NCBI GenBank assembly: GCA_963921795.1
Contig: OY997652.1
Span: 16,545,940 to 16,609,939 of the forward strand
DNA: 64,000 bases
DNA from: Nannobrachium achirus
Lineage: Eukaryota; Chordata; Actinopteri; Myctophiformes; Myctophidae
Direction: 5' to 3'
The translations under genes were made by a program, and so were the position numbers. Within the stretch, counting starts at the first letter, position 1; each line of letters opens with the position of its first letter. The notes below the pieces were generated by a model. That model was given only the letters and a program-made list of their open reading frames with translations. It searched no databases and had not been told where the DNA came from. Positions 9,970 to 22,258 of the stretch are shown one piece after another.

Positions 9970-11330
9970 GTATATAGTATATACAAATACAAACCAAAAC
10001 ATTTAGCTTTTTCTCTGTTGGAAAATACACAGTATATAAACAACAGATGAGTGACAGTCAGAATAGTGGTTGTATTCCATTGGATGTCCTACTCCTTTTC
10101 CTGTCACAGCAGCTCATGAATCCAAGTCGCTGTTTCCACACAGCTGTACTTCCTCTAACAGATATGGGTCTGGTGTATTTGTGTTGCGGGCCGCATGATG
10201 CACACATACTGTACTGTGTGTGTCACAATATATTTGTGTATGTGTGTGTGGGGGGGAGGGGGGTGCATGAACGTTCATTCATCATACTGACACATTGTGT
10301 TGGTTGATTCGTGCATCATAGCTAATCTCGTGTTGGTCGATTTGTGTGTCTGTCCTGAGTATACTCCGGAGGGATGATGGGCAGGGGTAACATTGTATCA
10401 TTCACGGATTCAAAACATATTCGGGGAGTGTCTTGGTACTGGCAACGTGCGCAAAATGTTTGTTGATTGGTATCAATGATTTGCGAGTTTAGTTTCGGAC
10501 TCATGCACACATGCACACACTCACAAACAGACAGGGGCACACATAATCTCCACCTGGCCGTTACTTTGAGGCCTGGCCTTTGCGTTATGTCAGAGATAAT
10601 AAGGCTATGTGTATACTGTATGTCTTTCTGTCTACAAATCTGTCCACCAGAGGATGGTGTGCTTATATTTCATTGCTGTAATGGATCAAATACAATGACC
10701 TACAGTACAGTGGAAAATATAGGCCAGAACTCCAGTTCCCATGAGCCTGTTCACTGACCCTTTTGTACCCGTTCCCACTCCAACACACCTGCTCACATTT
10801 AAATACGGTACCGTAGACTAAATGAATCATTCTACCTGTCTACCCCTTTTCATTTATAGCCACACATTTTCCATCCTGTATTCCTCAGTTTTAATAAATG
10901 CGGATGCATCTATGCATTTTTGTTTGCAGTACATTACAGTACATTATTTGGTTGATTTTGGCCTATAGTGACATGCCCAAGATAGGGATGTCAAGTTCTT
11001 TCAATGAGAAAGGAAGGCCTCTGCTTTGTTCTGTTCTGACAGTTGTTCTGACAGCATAATTAGAGGATTGTTTGTCTAGTCCACCGCAACTCACCTTCAC
11101 ACATTTTGGTCATTTTGTACCACTTTCCCCCATACCAAGTACAAACACTTTAGTTGTGTTTCACTGTGCAAACTGGTAGTCAACAAAATTCAACATTGCT
11201 GCTTCAGGCCATATGACAGATTAAGAAAACGTGTATTAGTTGTTGACACGCTCTTTCAATAATGCATCACTCCTCAAGGAGTATATGTGCTGACTGCTAG
11301 GCCTAGAATTATTGAATGCTTTAACCAGTG

Positions 11331-11403
11331 AAAAATAGCAGATATACAAGCTCACAGCGCTGCACCGAGTGCCGCACTGCGAGCTTGTAGATCTGCTATT
11401 TTT
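11331..11403. repeat. Shared hairpin core in a hAT-type remnant
   Basis: AAAAATAGCAGATATACAAG pairs with CTTGTAGATCTGCTATTTTT. It is followed by a hAT-type tail (GGGGGTCCTTAACATG ... GGTTTGAGAACCACTGAC) ending near 11579. Confidence 0.75.
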
Positions 11404-11754
11404 GAAAAAGTTGTGAAAATGTGTGCAAATCTTTGAATGTATTTTCAAAGCGAACGTTTGTAACTCAAATTTTGCTTCTGGGTGGTCCCTGGAACTAAAT
11501 ATTTTGAGATGGTGGGTCCGTGGCCAAATAAATATCATTTTGGGGGTCCTTAACATGAAAAGGTTTGAGAACCACTGACATAGTAGTCTCTCAAGAACAG
11601 ATTAACTGAGCTCCAGTTACGTGAAAAGGACCTTTTCTTTGACGATGGCTAGCCATATTGCTGACATAGAAACATAGGGTTTTTCAAAAAATCTTAGAAG
11701 GATTCAAAAGACAATTATAGAATCGGGTCAAAATTCTAATTTTCACGATTTTTC

Positions 11755-11810
11755 AAAAATAGCAGATCTACAAGCTCGCAGCGCTGTGAGCTTGTATATC
11801 TGCTATTTTT
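11755..11810. repeat. Shared hairpin core, compact copy
   Basis: AAAAATAGCAGATCTACAAG and CTTGTATATCTGCTATTTTT with a very short GC-rich loop (CTCGCAGCGCTGTGAG). It is one of the cleanest copies. Confidence 0.8.
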
Positions 11811-12136
11811 CAATAGTTAAAGCATAAAATAATGATACACAATAATGTGTACCCGTTCTAAAAGGGTTACATTAAATAGGCTCTGTTTTAGTCATTTGGA
11901 TTGCAACATTTGCACTGTAGAGTGCATTTGCCATGGGCTGTAAAGCAGAGAGCCACATGGTGGTGCTCTGGTGCAGCAATTAGGGTAATCGGTCTGATAG
12001 GCTGTCAGGCTTTTAAAGATGGTCATATTTTCAAATATGGCCCTCTTTGGAAAAAGGCTGTGCATGAGAATTTGGGATTCAGGATTCTTTTACTGGCATA
12101 TTTTAAGTCAAATGAACTAATCAAGATTATCATTAC

Positions 12137-12208
12137 CTTTCATTGGTTCTGTACGCTTTGGTAAATCCAATGTACCATATTTTCTGTCCATAAATCCATT
12201 TTTCCAAC
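12137..12208 (-). CDS. arvcf: arvcf 72-nt exon
   Basis: Encodes [21 protein letters not shown], cut at the exon ends, with the ARVCF signature TLDLPKRTE; phase 1 at both ends (acceptor TTTGTGCAG|GTTGG, donor ATGAAAG|GTAATG). The expected pyrimidine tract is replaced by a TG-rich array of nearly 300 bp that starts about 15 nt from the acceptor. Because the exon is a multiple of three, skipping it would keep the reading frame. Confidence 0.9.
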
Positions 12209-12221
12209 CTGCACAAAGCAT

Positions 12222-12298
12222 GTGCACACATGCACAGACACACACATGCATGCGCACGCACACACACACAAGCACACACACGCACGCACACGCACGCA

Positions 12299-12360
<62 letters not shown>

Positions 12361-12366
12361 GGCACA

Positions 12367-12403
<37 letters not shown>

Positions 12404-12440
12404 AAGCACACACACACACACACGCGCACACGCAAACACA

Positions 12441-12500
<60 letters not shown>
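12222..12500. repeat. Complex CA microsatellite
   Basis: About 280 bp of CA with GCACAC interruptions, directly next to the acceptor of the 72-nt arvcf exon. ORFs read across it in several frames are Thr-His or Cys-Val runs and are not genes. Confidence 0.98.
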
Positions 12501-12501
<1 letters not shown>

Positions 12502-12850
12502 CAATGTTCACAATAATACACGAATATACATGAATGAATACTGTATGTCTTTGTATATTCAATACAATGCAAACAGATATAAAAACTGTGAAGACAATGT
12601 GTATTTTGAACCAATAAGCAGACTGACCTTGACTGAACCAATCCTCTGATGAATAGTTAAAGCACAAACAAAACAGAGTACAGAGCATTAAGGTTAGATT
12701 TTGCTGCAGCAGCCCACGACAGTCGATATAGGCTTCAGTAGCATATTCCTCCTCATGGATAAACTAATTGTAAGCCTGATTTATGCACACAGAAAATACC
12801 TGCTACACAAGCTACAAGCTTATTTATGTTTGGCACGTGTATATGTAGAT

Positions 12851-13043
12851 CAGTGTTTCTCAAACTTTTACATTTCAAGGTTCCCCTTAACTCTGACAGT
12901 GTACAAATGGAACCAAATGGATCTGTTAGGGTCCATTTGGTTCCATTTGTACACTGTCAGAGTTACATACTTGTATGGGTCAATTTAGCTGACCACCCGA
13001 AAGGAACCCAGAGAGTCCCTGGAATCAACTTTGAGAAACACTG
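12851..13043. mobile_element. hAT MITE with perfect target duplication
   Basis: Ends CAGTGTTTCTCAAAC and CTTTGAGAAACACTG, exact 8-bp duplication ATGTAGAT on both sides (12843-12850, 13044-13051). The inside is a near-perfect palindrome (12891-12966) with arms such as CTGACAGTGTACAAATGGAA. A shorter relative lies at 17788-17893. Confidence 0.88.
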
Positions 13044-13226
13044 ATGTAGATAATTGTTGTTGCATAGAAGCATGCGTTAACTTGTCACGTTTATCAGGCT
13101 CAAAGCTACATTCTTATATTTTGTAACTGGCCCAACCGGCACACTAAGAACGTGGCTTGGCAATCGTTGTTAAACAGATAGGATGATAATGCATCTTATA
13201 CTAAATAAATGAAATGAGTAAGTACA

Positions 13227-13551
13227 TTAAAGGGCCACTTCACCTCTGGGACAACCCTATCTTATTTTATTGTTGTTTGGGACACGATCAACACAATCCT
13301 GAGTTATTTCTTTGTGTTCAATCTGTGTTTTTAGATATTTTAGTATTTCAGCATGACTGGTGATGCATTTTGCATCATCAGTGATGCTTTTTGCATCATA
13401 TGATGCAAAACGCATCACTAGTACATGCTGAAATACTAAAATATCTCAAAAAACAGATTGAACACAAGAAATAACTCAGGATTGTGTTGATCGTGTCCCA
13501 AACAACAATAAAATAAGCTTGGGTTGTCCCAGAGGTGAAGTTGCCCTTTAA
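13227..13551. mobile_element. piggyBac-type foldback MITE
   Basis: The whole element folds on itself: AGGGCCACTTCACCTC at the left pairs with GAGGTGAAGTTGCCCT at the right, and pairing continues inward to a TGATGCAAAA-type loop. It is flanked by TTAA on both sides, the target duplication of piggyBac. Confidence 0.85.
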
Positions 13552-13585
13552 CTTGTTCATGTATGACTTATCATGTTCTACCCAC

Positions 13586-13757
13586 CTTTGGTTCGTTTCC
13601 CTCCAAAACAGTCAGCCTCGTTCTTTTTCTTTTGATGCCCTCCTCCTGACTTTGGTAAATGATTGGAGAAGGGCTCTTGAAATCGCTCTGCCCCTGGTAT
13701 TTCTTTGTGAACATGATAGGATAGATTTCGCAGGATGCACACACAGTTCTCTACTGA
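13586..13757 (-). CDS. arvcf: arvcf armadillo exon with basic insert
   Basis: A 172-nt exon (acceptor CTTTCAG|TCA, donor CAAAG|GTGG). Encodes SVENCVCILRNLSYHVHKE followed by an insert rich in Lys (HQKKKNEADCFGGKRTK). It matches the position of the basic inter-repeat insert of ARVCF, which in this family carries a nuclear localisation signal. Confidence 0.92.
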
Positions 13758-14512
13758 CTGAAAGACATTAAGAATGACATCACATTTTGATTAAATCAAG
13801 ACCACAGAAGGTTTCATAAGTACAGGATACAGGCACATCCTAATTCACTTAATGATAATCACAGAAAGTCAAACAAAACTGTTGACAGACAGTAAACATT
13901 TTGTTTTTTTGCAAACAATATGCTCCACTTGGATGCATAGGCATATGAATTGAAAACAACAGGGCTAATGGTTTTCACTTTTCAGCTGTGTTACAGTAGT
14001 TGACAACTATGAAACAAATGCACAAATGTAAACAAATATTGTGACAGAATTGTCTTTTTTAAGAAACAAGAAGATATCAGATTAACTACACAGAGGAGCA
14101 GGTTTTAATCTTATGTGTGTACTCTCTTTAGGTTATGGGATTGCATTACCACAACTACAGTATCAAACAATCATGCAATGTAATATTTGTGCTAGTGTAT
14201 ACCGGTAGGATAATGTGTTTTAGAATGGGACTGCTTCTCAAAAGGAAAAACAATCATTTGTTTGTTTTTGTGTGCCAAGTCAGATGATATCTATTGTATT
14301 GCTTTAATAGTTTCAATTTCCAGGATTCAGTTTCTCCTGCCTTTCTGTGCCAACATAAATTAAATATCGTGCTCCCACATCATGACATCTCATCAGTGGC
14401 TAAAATCAAGTCTCTGTGGAAATAGCAAAAAATGCTTAGCAGCGGTATTTCTCTCTATAATACCAGATTGATATATTCTCAAATTGGTCTTGGGTAGACT
14501 TTTCCTATAGAT
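13758..14512. other. arvcf intron, no recognised feature
   Basis: Ordinary AT-rich intronic sequence. I see no repeat shared with the rest of the window and no coding signal. Confidence 0.4.
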
Positions 14513-14951
14513 CAGTGGTTCTCAACCTGTGGGTCGGGACCCCCAGGGGGGGTCCCCAAATTATTTTTGGGGGTCCCCTGATGATTAACTTAATGTGCAA
14601 CATTGTTTTCTCACAAACCAACATAAAGTGTAGGCGTATAGAGGGAATCTGCACATTTCTAAAGTGACACTTTAAGGACATTTACTAAAATGACAAATTA
14701 AACATCGTCCAAATTGTCTAATATTAGAGGCAGAAATTGTGAAAATCTCCGATCTACATGCTCACAACGCCTCGCAATGCGAGGCGTTGGCGGTGGCGGG
14801 CGTTGTGAGCATGTAGATCTGCTATTTTCACAATAGAATTGTTTTATACAAAATGTAATGCCTCAACTCTTAGAGCTCGTCAGGGTGGGGGGTCCCCTGT
14901 TAAAATATGATTATTTTGGGGGTCACGGCCTGAAAAGGTTGAGGACTACTG
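14513..14951. mobile_element. hAT MITE carrying the shared hairpin
   Basis: Ends CAGTGGTTCTCAACC and GGTTGAGGACTACTG, with 8-bp flanks CTATAGAT and CTGTAGAT (one mismatch). The inside (14741-14829) holds the shared hairpin: GATCTACATGCTCACAACGC pairs with GCGTTGTGAGCATGTAGATC. Both arms carry the same C to A (CATG) change. Confidence 0.85.
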
Positions 14952-14969
14952 CTGTAGATAAGATGAATA

Positions 14970-15113
<144 letters not shown>

Positions 15114-15122
15114 CTCAGTTAC

Positions 15123-15240
15123 CTTGTTGTCAGTCTCCTTGTTGATCACAGCTGAGTGTAGTGCGTGAAGGAGAGCATCCACCAGACCCTCACACTGCCT
15201 CAGCCTCTGTCGAGCTTCTGCCCCATCTGAGCTCACGTTC
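15123..15240 (-). CDS. arvcf: arvcf armadillo exon
   Basis: A 118-nt exon (acceptor CCCCAG|GAAC, donor AACAAG|GTAAC). Encodes NVSSDGAEARQRLRQCEGL and VDALLHALHSAV. About 10 nt into the downstream intron the coding strand enters a CA array of about 140 bp (14972-15112). Confidence 0.95.
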
Positions 15241-15378
15241 CTGGGGAAACCAGTTCTGTTAGCAAGCTGAGAGAACAGGACCATGCAATATCGATGTATT
15301 AAAAATGTATAATGAAAACTAAAAATACTGTTCCTACAAAACGGTGTGTGCTCGCCGCTCGCATGGAACGCCATGTAC

Positions 15379-16083
15379 GGGCATAAAGATCTACCCAATG
15401 GACACTCCAACATGAACACCATATGGGCATAAAGATCTGCCCAACGGATACTCCAACATTACTTGTGAGACTCCTACATTGAATCCCTCAGATACTGAGG
15501 ATTGAAAGGGTCTCTTCCTCTCTCTACTGTGTTGAGGAGAATAACCTTACTATATAAAGAATTGGGAGAGCATACTGGTCTCGCTTTCAGCGAGCCCACA
15601 ATTATTATCTGTCGAGACAGATCTTGAGCTGCTGCACAAGTAAAAACAAAAAATCACACCCAATGTGAAGTGAGCGGTGTCGGTCGTGCTTGCATAACGT
15701 CATCAGACTAGGATTTGAGTCTAGTATGTACAGGGTATGCTATACACACACGTTTTGCTATGGCAAAACGCTGAGGAAAAAGGCTACAGACACACGACGA
15801 TGACATCACTAGACAAACATGATGCTATGTACACACATTTTACTATGGCAAAACGCTGAGGAAAAAGGCTACAGACACACGTACAGCCACGTATAGGAGC
15901 GGTTTACCACCGCTCAAAAATAGGTAGAAAAGGGGCACACTAGAAAGGTTTAAAAGAAGGCTAAAGGCGAAGAGTAAAAAGTACAAAGAGAATTAAAACA
16001 AGGGTCGGCCACTATAAAAAAGAATAAAGCTTAAAGCTAGGCTTGCTGATGAAAGAGGGTAAAAGCTTGCAGATAAAAGAGGG
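15379..16083. repeat. Locally duplicated intronic sequence
   Basis: Two short tandem duplications: GGGCATAAAGATCT (15379 and 15424) with related flanks, and a segment of about 60 bp containing TATGGCAAAACGCTGAGGAA (about 15760 and 15847). No coding signal. Confidence 0.55.
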
Positions 16084-16149
16084 GTTTAATACAATCTGAC
16101 ACAAAAAAGACAGCCGTTGCAGTTCTATTGTGTGGTGTTTCTTGGTCAC

Positions 16150-16333
16150 CTCAGACACCCAGAGGTGTTCTTAAAGACGGTGGTCCACTCAGTGTCCTGG
16201 AGTCGACAGTGTTCAGTAGGATCTCTCCTCCAGCCCGACTGCGGGATGACCACTTCATCAGTCAGCGTCTGAAGACCATGGTTGATGACGCTCATTTTCA
16301 GAGGCTCGTGAGAAGAAAGATTCCACAGCGTCC
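16150..16333 (-). CDS. arvcf: arvcf armadillo exon
   Basis: A 184-nt exon (acceptor TTTACAG|GG, donor CTGAG|GTGA). Encodes GTLWNLSSHEPLKM, VIPQSGWRRDP and WTTVFKNTSGCLR, which match ARVCF more closely than the p120 equivalents. It continues the armadillo superhelix. Confidence 0.95.
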
Positions 16334-16569
16334 CTGTAAAGAAATGCCATTTCATTTCCAAATCTTTTTTTATGCTCCAGGGGCACTGAAGTTACCCTCA
16401 TTTACAGTGACAACAAGCGAACAATAATAACACAAACAACACTAATTATACTAAAAACTGCAAAAATATCAGTAAAACTATGAAAATATAACACTAACAT
16501 AACCAGACAGTAAAAAAAAAAAAATTATAAAACTACAAAAAAAAGAACATTACAGACAGATACACAATG

Positions 16570-17060
16570 GTGTGAGGACGTGTGTATATAAATGTGTGTG
16601 TGTGCGCTGTGCGTGCATACAGTAAAAGTGTTGATAGGTAGCCTGCTTCCAGAACTCTCAGAGTGGACTCTTTCTCTGGTCTGGAGCTGAGTACATGAAT
16701 CGGGATTTATTTTCGGCTCGCCAATGAGCGCGGGGGGTGGGGGTGGGTCTAACGAATATCCAATCCGCGCAGCAGTTGAAACGATTCAAACAAAGTTCAC
16801 ACACACACAGGCAGGCTGAGGAAGGCACACACACACACGCTCGCGCGCTGATTTCACCAAGCTGTTAATGTTGATTACATGTTTCTGGTCGCAGTTCTGT
16901 GTGGAAGCAGTCACTGGCACAGACAGAGACACACACACAATCACACACACACTCCGCGACCGTGCATCGCGTCCACCGTGCGTCTCGATCACTGTGCGTC
17001 GCGATCTCGATCACTGTGCGTCTCACTTGCGCGCGGACGCCAAAAAGTCCCTCCCCCGTA
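16570..17060. other. arvcf intron with short CA/TG and GC-rich patches
   Basis: The GC-rich stretch around 16960-17045 (GCGTCGCGATCTCG and similar) is a local tandem-like sequence. No exon was identified. Confidence 0.4.
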
Positions 17061-17153
17061 AATCGCTCAGAATAGGCACAGTTTCAGACTACTGCGTGAG
17101 CTGAGTCTGAGATCAGGCTAGTTGATAGGTACACAGCGACATGTGTTCTGTAC

Positions 17154-17632
17154 CTGTGACCAACTCTCTGACCTCCATGCTGCTGGACTTCCTGAGCAGT
17201 CGCACCAGGGCCGGGATGCCCTCGCAGACCTTGATGGCCACCTTGTTGTTGTGGTCCTTGCCGTAGGAGATGTTGCGCAGGGCACCGCAGGCCTTGCGGT
17301 GCACCTCGGGCTTGGGGTGGTCCAGGAGCTCCACCAGTATCGGCACCCCCATCAGCTGCCGGACCTCCTGCTTGATGCGGTCGTTCTCGTAGCACAGGTG
17401 CTGCAGGTAGGCGGCCGCGTTGGACTTGACCGGGTCCATGGGGTGGCTGAGCATGGATATCACCTCCCGCAGGTTGGGGTCTCGCCACCGGGGGTCCCGG
17501 CGAATGCTGTCCAGGCTGACCATGCTGCTGCGCTTGTGGGGGAACTGCAGGGTCTGGGCCCGGGACGCGGTCTGGTAGAACGGGTTTGAGTTGGCGTCCA
17601 CCTGGGGCATGATGGCGTCTTCATAGCCACCC
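17154..17632 (-). CDS. arvcf: arvcf exon, first armadillo repeats
   Basis: A 479-nt exon (acceptor CTCCAG|GGG, donor TCACAG|GTAC), phase 2 in, phase 1 out. Encodes [43 protein letters not shown] and [13 protein letters not shown]: the first repeats of the p120-type armadillo domain that bind the cadherin tail. It is GC-rich compared with its surroundings, as expected for a constrained coding exon. This is the best conserved part of the gene in the window. Confidence 0.95.
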
Positions 17633-17787
17633 CTGGAGAGACAGAGAGAGGAGCGTGTGTGTCAGAGAGACAGACGGGGAAGAGAGAGAAAGTGAGGGTG
17701 GAGTGTACTGGAGATTAATGTTGACATTAGCACAAACACAAACCCTCCGTTCAAGAAAGTAGCTGTATCTCAAGATAGTAGCTGTTT

Positions 17788-17893
17788 CTCAAACAAGGTG
17801 TCCCCTTAACTCTTGACAGTGTACAAATGGAACCATTTAGACCCCCCCTAAAGGAACCCACAGAGTACCTGGAATCCACTTTGAGAAACACAA
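17788..17893. mobile_element. Short hAT MITE relative
   Basis: CTGTTTCTCAAACAAGG ... CTTTGAGAAACA with the internal GACAGTGTACAAATGGAACC of the element at 12851, shortened in the middle. Confidence 0.55.
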
Positions 17894-17894
17894 T

Positions 17895-19312
17895 TCCACA
17901 GATACATGCCTCATCTATTTGAATGATTACATCAAACGTGAAATTCACGATGGCAAATATTGCGGCATGGTCATGCTGGACCTCCAGAAGGCATTTGACA
18001 CCGTCGATCATTCTATTCTGATTGAAAAACTCAAAGCTATTGGTCTTGATAGCACAGCAGTGAGATGGATGCACTCTTACTTGGTGGGGAGGGAACAGAT
18101 GGTGGAAGTCAACGGAACCCTGTCCCCCCCCCCTCCCAGTAAACTGTGGAGTACCTCAAGGGAGTATACTAGGACCACTGTTGTTCTTAATATACGTAAA
18201 CGACATGTCATCTGCTTGTGACTGCAATCTGTTTCTGTTCGCGGATGACTCGGCTCTCCTAGTCTCAGGCAGAGACATATTGCAGGTTGAAAAGGCCCTT
18301 AACTGTGAACTTAACAAGATCTGCACCTGGCTCAATGACAACAGACTCTCAATTCACCTAGGCAAAACTGAATGTATCCTCTTTGGATCTAGTCAGAAAC
18401 TTAGCCTAGAGGCTAACCTTTTTCACTGGAGGCTAACCTATCCAGTGAAAAAATGACCGCAAGGTAATCAATAAAGTCAACCAACGAATTCGCTTCTTGC
18501 AAAGGGTTGCCCCGCTGATCAATATTAAATCCCGAAAGACACTAGGAGGTGCTCTTATTGGGCCCCTCATTGATTACGGAGTCCTTGTCTGGTATCGCGA
18601 CGCCCCAGCTGCCTTAAAGTTAAAGCTCCAACAGCCCAAAACAAACTAATTAGGGTTGTGCTTGGTCTCCCTCCTCAGACCCACCTTACCGATCATCACC
18701 ACGAAAGCGTGGGGTGGCTCAAAGTAGCTGATAGAGTACAGCATCTTGCAATGGGCCTGGTGTACAAGATACTACACCTCCAAGATTCCCATGTACCTGA
18801 CAAACTACTTCTTAAAGGTCAAGGATGTTCACGATCACAACACCAGAGGCAGCTCCACTAATCATCATCAACGTAGATTTAACACTAAACAAGGCGCTAA
18901 CTCGTTCTCCTGCTACACCATCAACATGTGGAACGCCCTTCCACAAGCCCTAAAGGAGAGCAAATCCCTAGCCTCCTTCAAAATTGGTATGAAAAGTCAC
19001 CTTCAGACAGCTGCTACCCGTGACTTGTAAATAGACTAAGCCCCCATGCTCCCCCCCCCCTTTTCTTTTTTTCTGCCTTTGTATTTGATGTTATGCTTTT
19101 GAAACTGATATTATCCTAGATAAAGTACTATGTTCTATCCGTCTGTCTTTCAATGTTATATGAGATACTTAAAGTATGGTTCCTGTGGAAATAAGCCTCG
19201 GCTTTCTAGGATCTCCTTTTAGTTGACCTTGTACCAGTGATTTGTACTGTCATGAAACTGTACTTTTTTCTATTGCAAACATCTAATAAATTCTTCAATC
19301 AATCAATCAATG
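17895..19312 (+). mobile_element. 5'-truncated LINE with reverse-transcriptase remnant
   Basis: Non-LTR retrotransposon fragment. Readable RT motifs in order are LQKAFDTVDHSILIEKLKAI, GVPQGSILGPLLFLIYVND and the catalytic box as FADD. Later come CTWLNDNRLSIHLGKTECIL and a C-terminal NTRGSS ... NMWNALPQAL region, ending in a (TCAA)n tail at 19298-19312. The frame is broken at a C-rich run near 18125 and again near 18430-18460. There is no endonuclease domain or intact start, so this is a dead 5'-truncated copy. It resembles L2/CR1/Rex-like elements; the clade is uncertain. It lies antisense to arvcf within its intron. Confidence 0.85.
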
Positions 19313-19396
19313 ATTTAAGACATTAAATGAAACATCTCAATTAAAGAAGAAGGCCCAGGCAATTAAACTGTATCCCATTCCCAAAGTGGGCAATTA

Positions 19397-19712
19397 GCCT
19401 AATTCACGGCCCGCCCACTAAGCATCCCACGGGTGCTGAAGTCACATTTTGAAGGGGTAAATCCTACCATAGCCTATGGAGTTAGCACAGAAATCGCAAA
19501 TTTAATGCAATTTCCGAATAGTAAAGTATAAAATACGGCTAGCATGATCAAGAACACAAGATACTAAACGGCACAAAGCACTATAATTTACTTTACTGTT
19601 AGAAATAATGATTTGTTGGCTTTAAGTCCAGTATAGTTTCCCCTTCTAAATTGAAGTCAGCACCCGGGGAAAACTGAGAAAGGGAAGTAGGTGGGCGGGC
19701 CGTGAATAAGGC
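19397..19712. mobile_element. Harbinger-like MITE, copy 2
   Basis: Ends GCCTAATTCACGGCCCGCCC and GGGCGGGCCGTGAATAAGGC, with TTA on the left and TAA on the right. It shares most of its interior with 8581-8904, in the same orientation. Confidence 0.7.
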
Positions 19713-19943
19713 TAATATCCTTTGTGAACAGTCCTGTCACTTTACTGTATATGGGTTGAGGAAAGAGCGTCTGGCATGCAGTAACAAGTGAAACCTCCTT
19801 ATTTATCGACTTTACGACAGACTGTCATCTCTGATTGATAGCACCTGCTCCTAAACTTCAGCCCATCTGTCTCTCCTGCCCACTAGGCTGGCTGCATGGA
19901 TGGGACAAACTAAAGATGTCTGTTGGGCTATGGAGCATAAAGG

Positions 19944-20026
19944 CCCATTCCCACTGGGCCAGATAAAAGATATCTGGAGAAATATCTCCAGATATCTTTT
20001 ATCTGGCCCAGTGGGAATGGGCCTTA
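19944..20026. repeat. Perfect 41-bp-arm palindrome
   Basis: AAGGCCCATTCCCACTGGGC and onward to CTGGAGA, loop AATA, then the exact reverse complement ending GCCCAGTGGGAATGGGCCTT. Probably the core of a foldback MITE. Confidence 0.85.
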
Positions 20027-20897
20027 AGCCTGATATATACTTCACCGCATGGTGGTTTCCCGCTTCGGAAATAGCCAATCTAAAAGCGCAAAGCATCTTG
20101 TATCCGTGATACGCTATGTTGGCTATTTCTGGCGCGCAACACTGCCATACAGTGGAGTATAAAGTAAGCATAATATTTATAATTATCACTGCGGGTCCTT
20201 GCAGCAAAATGTTGATAGAATATTAATGTGTATGTTATTTGGATGACTTAATTGCTACTAAAGAAAATTGCTTCAGGAGATTTTCTTTTTCATTTTTTTC
20301 TTTTTCTTTTTACAATTTACACATTGGCACACATGCTTACACGTGCAGATGCATGCATGTACACATACAGTATGCACACACAAATACACAACAAACACAT
20401 ACTGTACTACTACCATGTCCTGTAATTTTAGTTTCTTCTTTAGAGCTATTTAAATTTCTATCATTCCCTACGTGGTGATAAACTGGACCAAGCAAATGCA
20501 ATTTGCATTTGCATGGTCTAATTGAAAGACATAATTCCTCACAGCCTTCTCATCATCTCTAAACAATGTGAGGATGGTGATTGTAAGCACTGAACATTTC
20601 TGTACGAAGATGCTTCCAGTACTCAGACGGCTTCCTACACACATCAAAAATCAATGGGCTGTAAAGTGCAAACCATTAGCCTTTGTTAAAGGTAACCCCA
20701 TTATAGGGAGAGCCTATTAATATTTCAGTGACAGTGTGACACAAATTGAATGTCCTAAACTGCTTTAATGAGAAGCAAATGCTTGACCAAAACACCTACC
20801 ACAGAGAAGTTAACACGGCCACTGCATTGTTTCATTAACCCGTTAAAAACTGGGAAAGCATCTGTGTAGTTTTAGCTTTCAGCGTTGGCTATTCAAG

Positions 20898-21003
20898 TAT
20901 AGCAGATGTACAAGCTCACAGCGCGGCACAAAGTATAGCAGATGTACAAGCTCACAGTGTGTCACTTCATGCCGCGCTGCAGGCTTGTACAGGTGCTATT
21001 TTT
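20898..21003. repeat. Shared hairpin core, arm duplicated
   Basis: The left arm GCAGATGTACAAGCTCACAG occurs twice in tandem (20901 and 20937), followed by a single right arm GGCTTGTACAGGTGCTATTT. Confidence 0.7.
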
Positions 21004-21088
21004 TTAACATTTTTGAAAAATCTTGAAAGTGTGAGAATGCATTATGAGAATCGGCTGATAGCTGAAAGATCTGTTTCTCATCTTGACA

Positions 21089-21619
21089 TCTATACTATAA
21101 TTTTGCGAATGTCTGTCTGAGTGAGTGAGTGAGTGAGTGTCTGTCTGTCTGAAACAGCGTTTCTCCTCGGTGGCTGGAGCAATTGATCTGAAATCGCATC
21201 ACCATCAGCATATGAACACACCTGACATAACTGTGAAGCCCGTTTGTCACTTTCACAAATCGTATGCTGTATATTAGCATTTTTATGGTGTATCTATATC
21301 TATTTAGCCTACAGTACCTTTTGTGACCACACATGTTAAGGGAGGGGCGCTGTTGTTCAGGCCATGCACAATCACACACAAACCCACACACACACACAGT
21401 TACAGATGTTGTCCAAAAATCATGCAGATCGGTACACAGTATCTCTGTAGCCGTTAAATGGAACGGGTATTTCTTACATTGATGCTCCTACATATTAGCA
21501 TGCAAGCACCAGTTAAAGTTACTTTCCATCCCTCATATACTGTGTGCACAGTGCACATCCCATAACCCACACACTGCACATCATTTCGGAGCTCATATCT
21601 TTGAACGGGTAAGGGCTAG
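21089..21619 (+). mobile_element. Non-autonomous Helitron, copy A
   Basis: Starts TCTATACTATAATTTTGCG after an A and ends GGGTAAGGGCTAG before a T, as expected for A/T insertion with 5' TC and 3' CTAG ends. The copy at 23701-24259 shares both ends and much of the interior. There is no obvious GC-rich hairpin just before the 3' end, so the superfamily call is moderate. Confidence 0.6.
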
Positions 21620-21625
21620 TGTAAT

Positions 21626-22258
21626 AAAAATAAAAAAAGCAACTCTTGCCACTGTGTGCGATCCATTCTCCTATGAATACATGTTGATCTAAAAGGACAC
21701 CGCACCAGTCAAGTCAGAGCGCGGTGGTAACCAAAAAGTTTATGCCATAGTTTTGTACCTTTTCTGTGTCTATGGAGTTAACATTACTCTAATAGAGCCC
21801 CAGGTGTACGTGGTTATAACATACAAATATGTCTTCCCTGTGTATTTTTGGTTAATTCCTGAAAGCTGAAAGCCTCTGAGTCAAAAGGCCCAATTGAAAT
21901 ACATGGATATAATCACATCACAATATCATCCCTCCCCTTTTTTACCATTCAACAACAGCTGTGGGTGTGGCTAACTTCAGCTGGGCCACCACCCACCTCA
22001 CAACCAGGCATACTTAATGAGCAGGTGGGTGTGGCCACATAAAAACATAATTTTAACACTTTCTGACTGTACACTTTTTTGGGAAAAATTCTTCCAAGTA
22101 CAATCCTAATACCTGATGATTATGTTGTAGGGAGGAACCCCATCGGCACTCCATCTTTAAAGATATAAGTCAAATCTCTGTCCATATGATAATTGAACTT
22201 TGGGTAATGTAAAAAGTTCTACTGGCTGTTTTACCGTGGGTAAGGGTTTGTTAATTAC
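21626..22258. other. arvcf intron, no recognised feature
   Basis: Nothing identified; a short GTGGGTGTGGC-type duplication occurs at 21961-22035. Confidence 0.35.

Noticed and set aside
12117-12688. Long open frames across CA/GT, CT/GA and TA microsatellites (also at 14946, 30652, 33539, 34812, 37915, 38434, 60740 and 61665)
   Set aside because: They encode only dipeptide runs such as Thr-His, Cys-Val or Leu-Ser and exist because dinucleotide repeats lack stops.
17122-17589. 155-codon plus-strand ORF opposite the arvcf armadillo exon
   Set aside because: Antisense shadow of a GC-rich coding exon.
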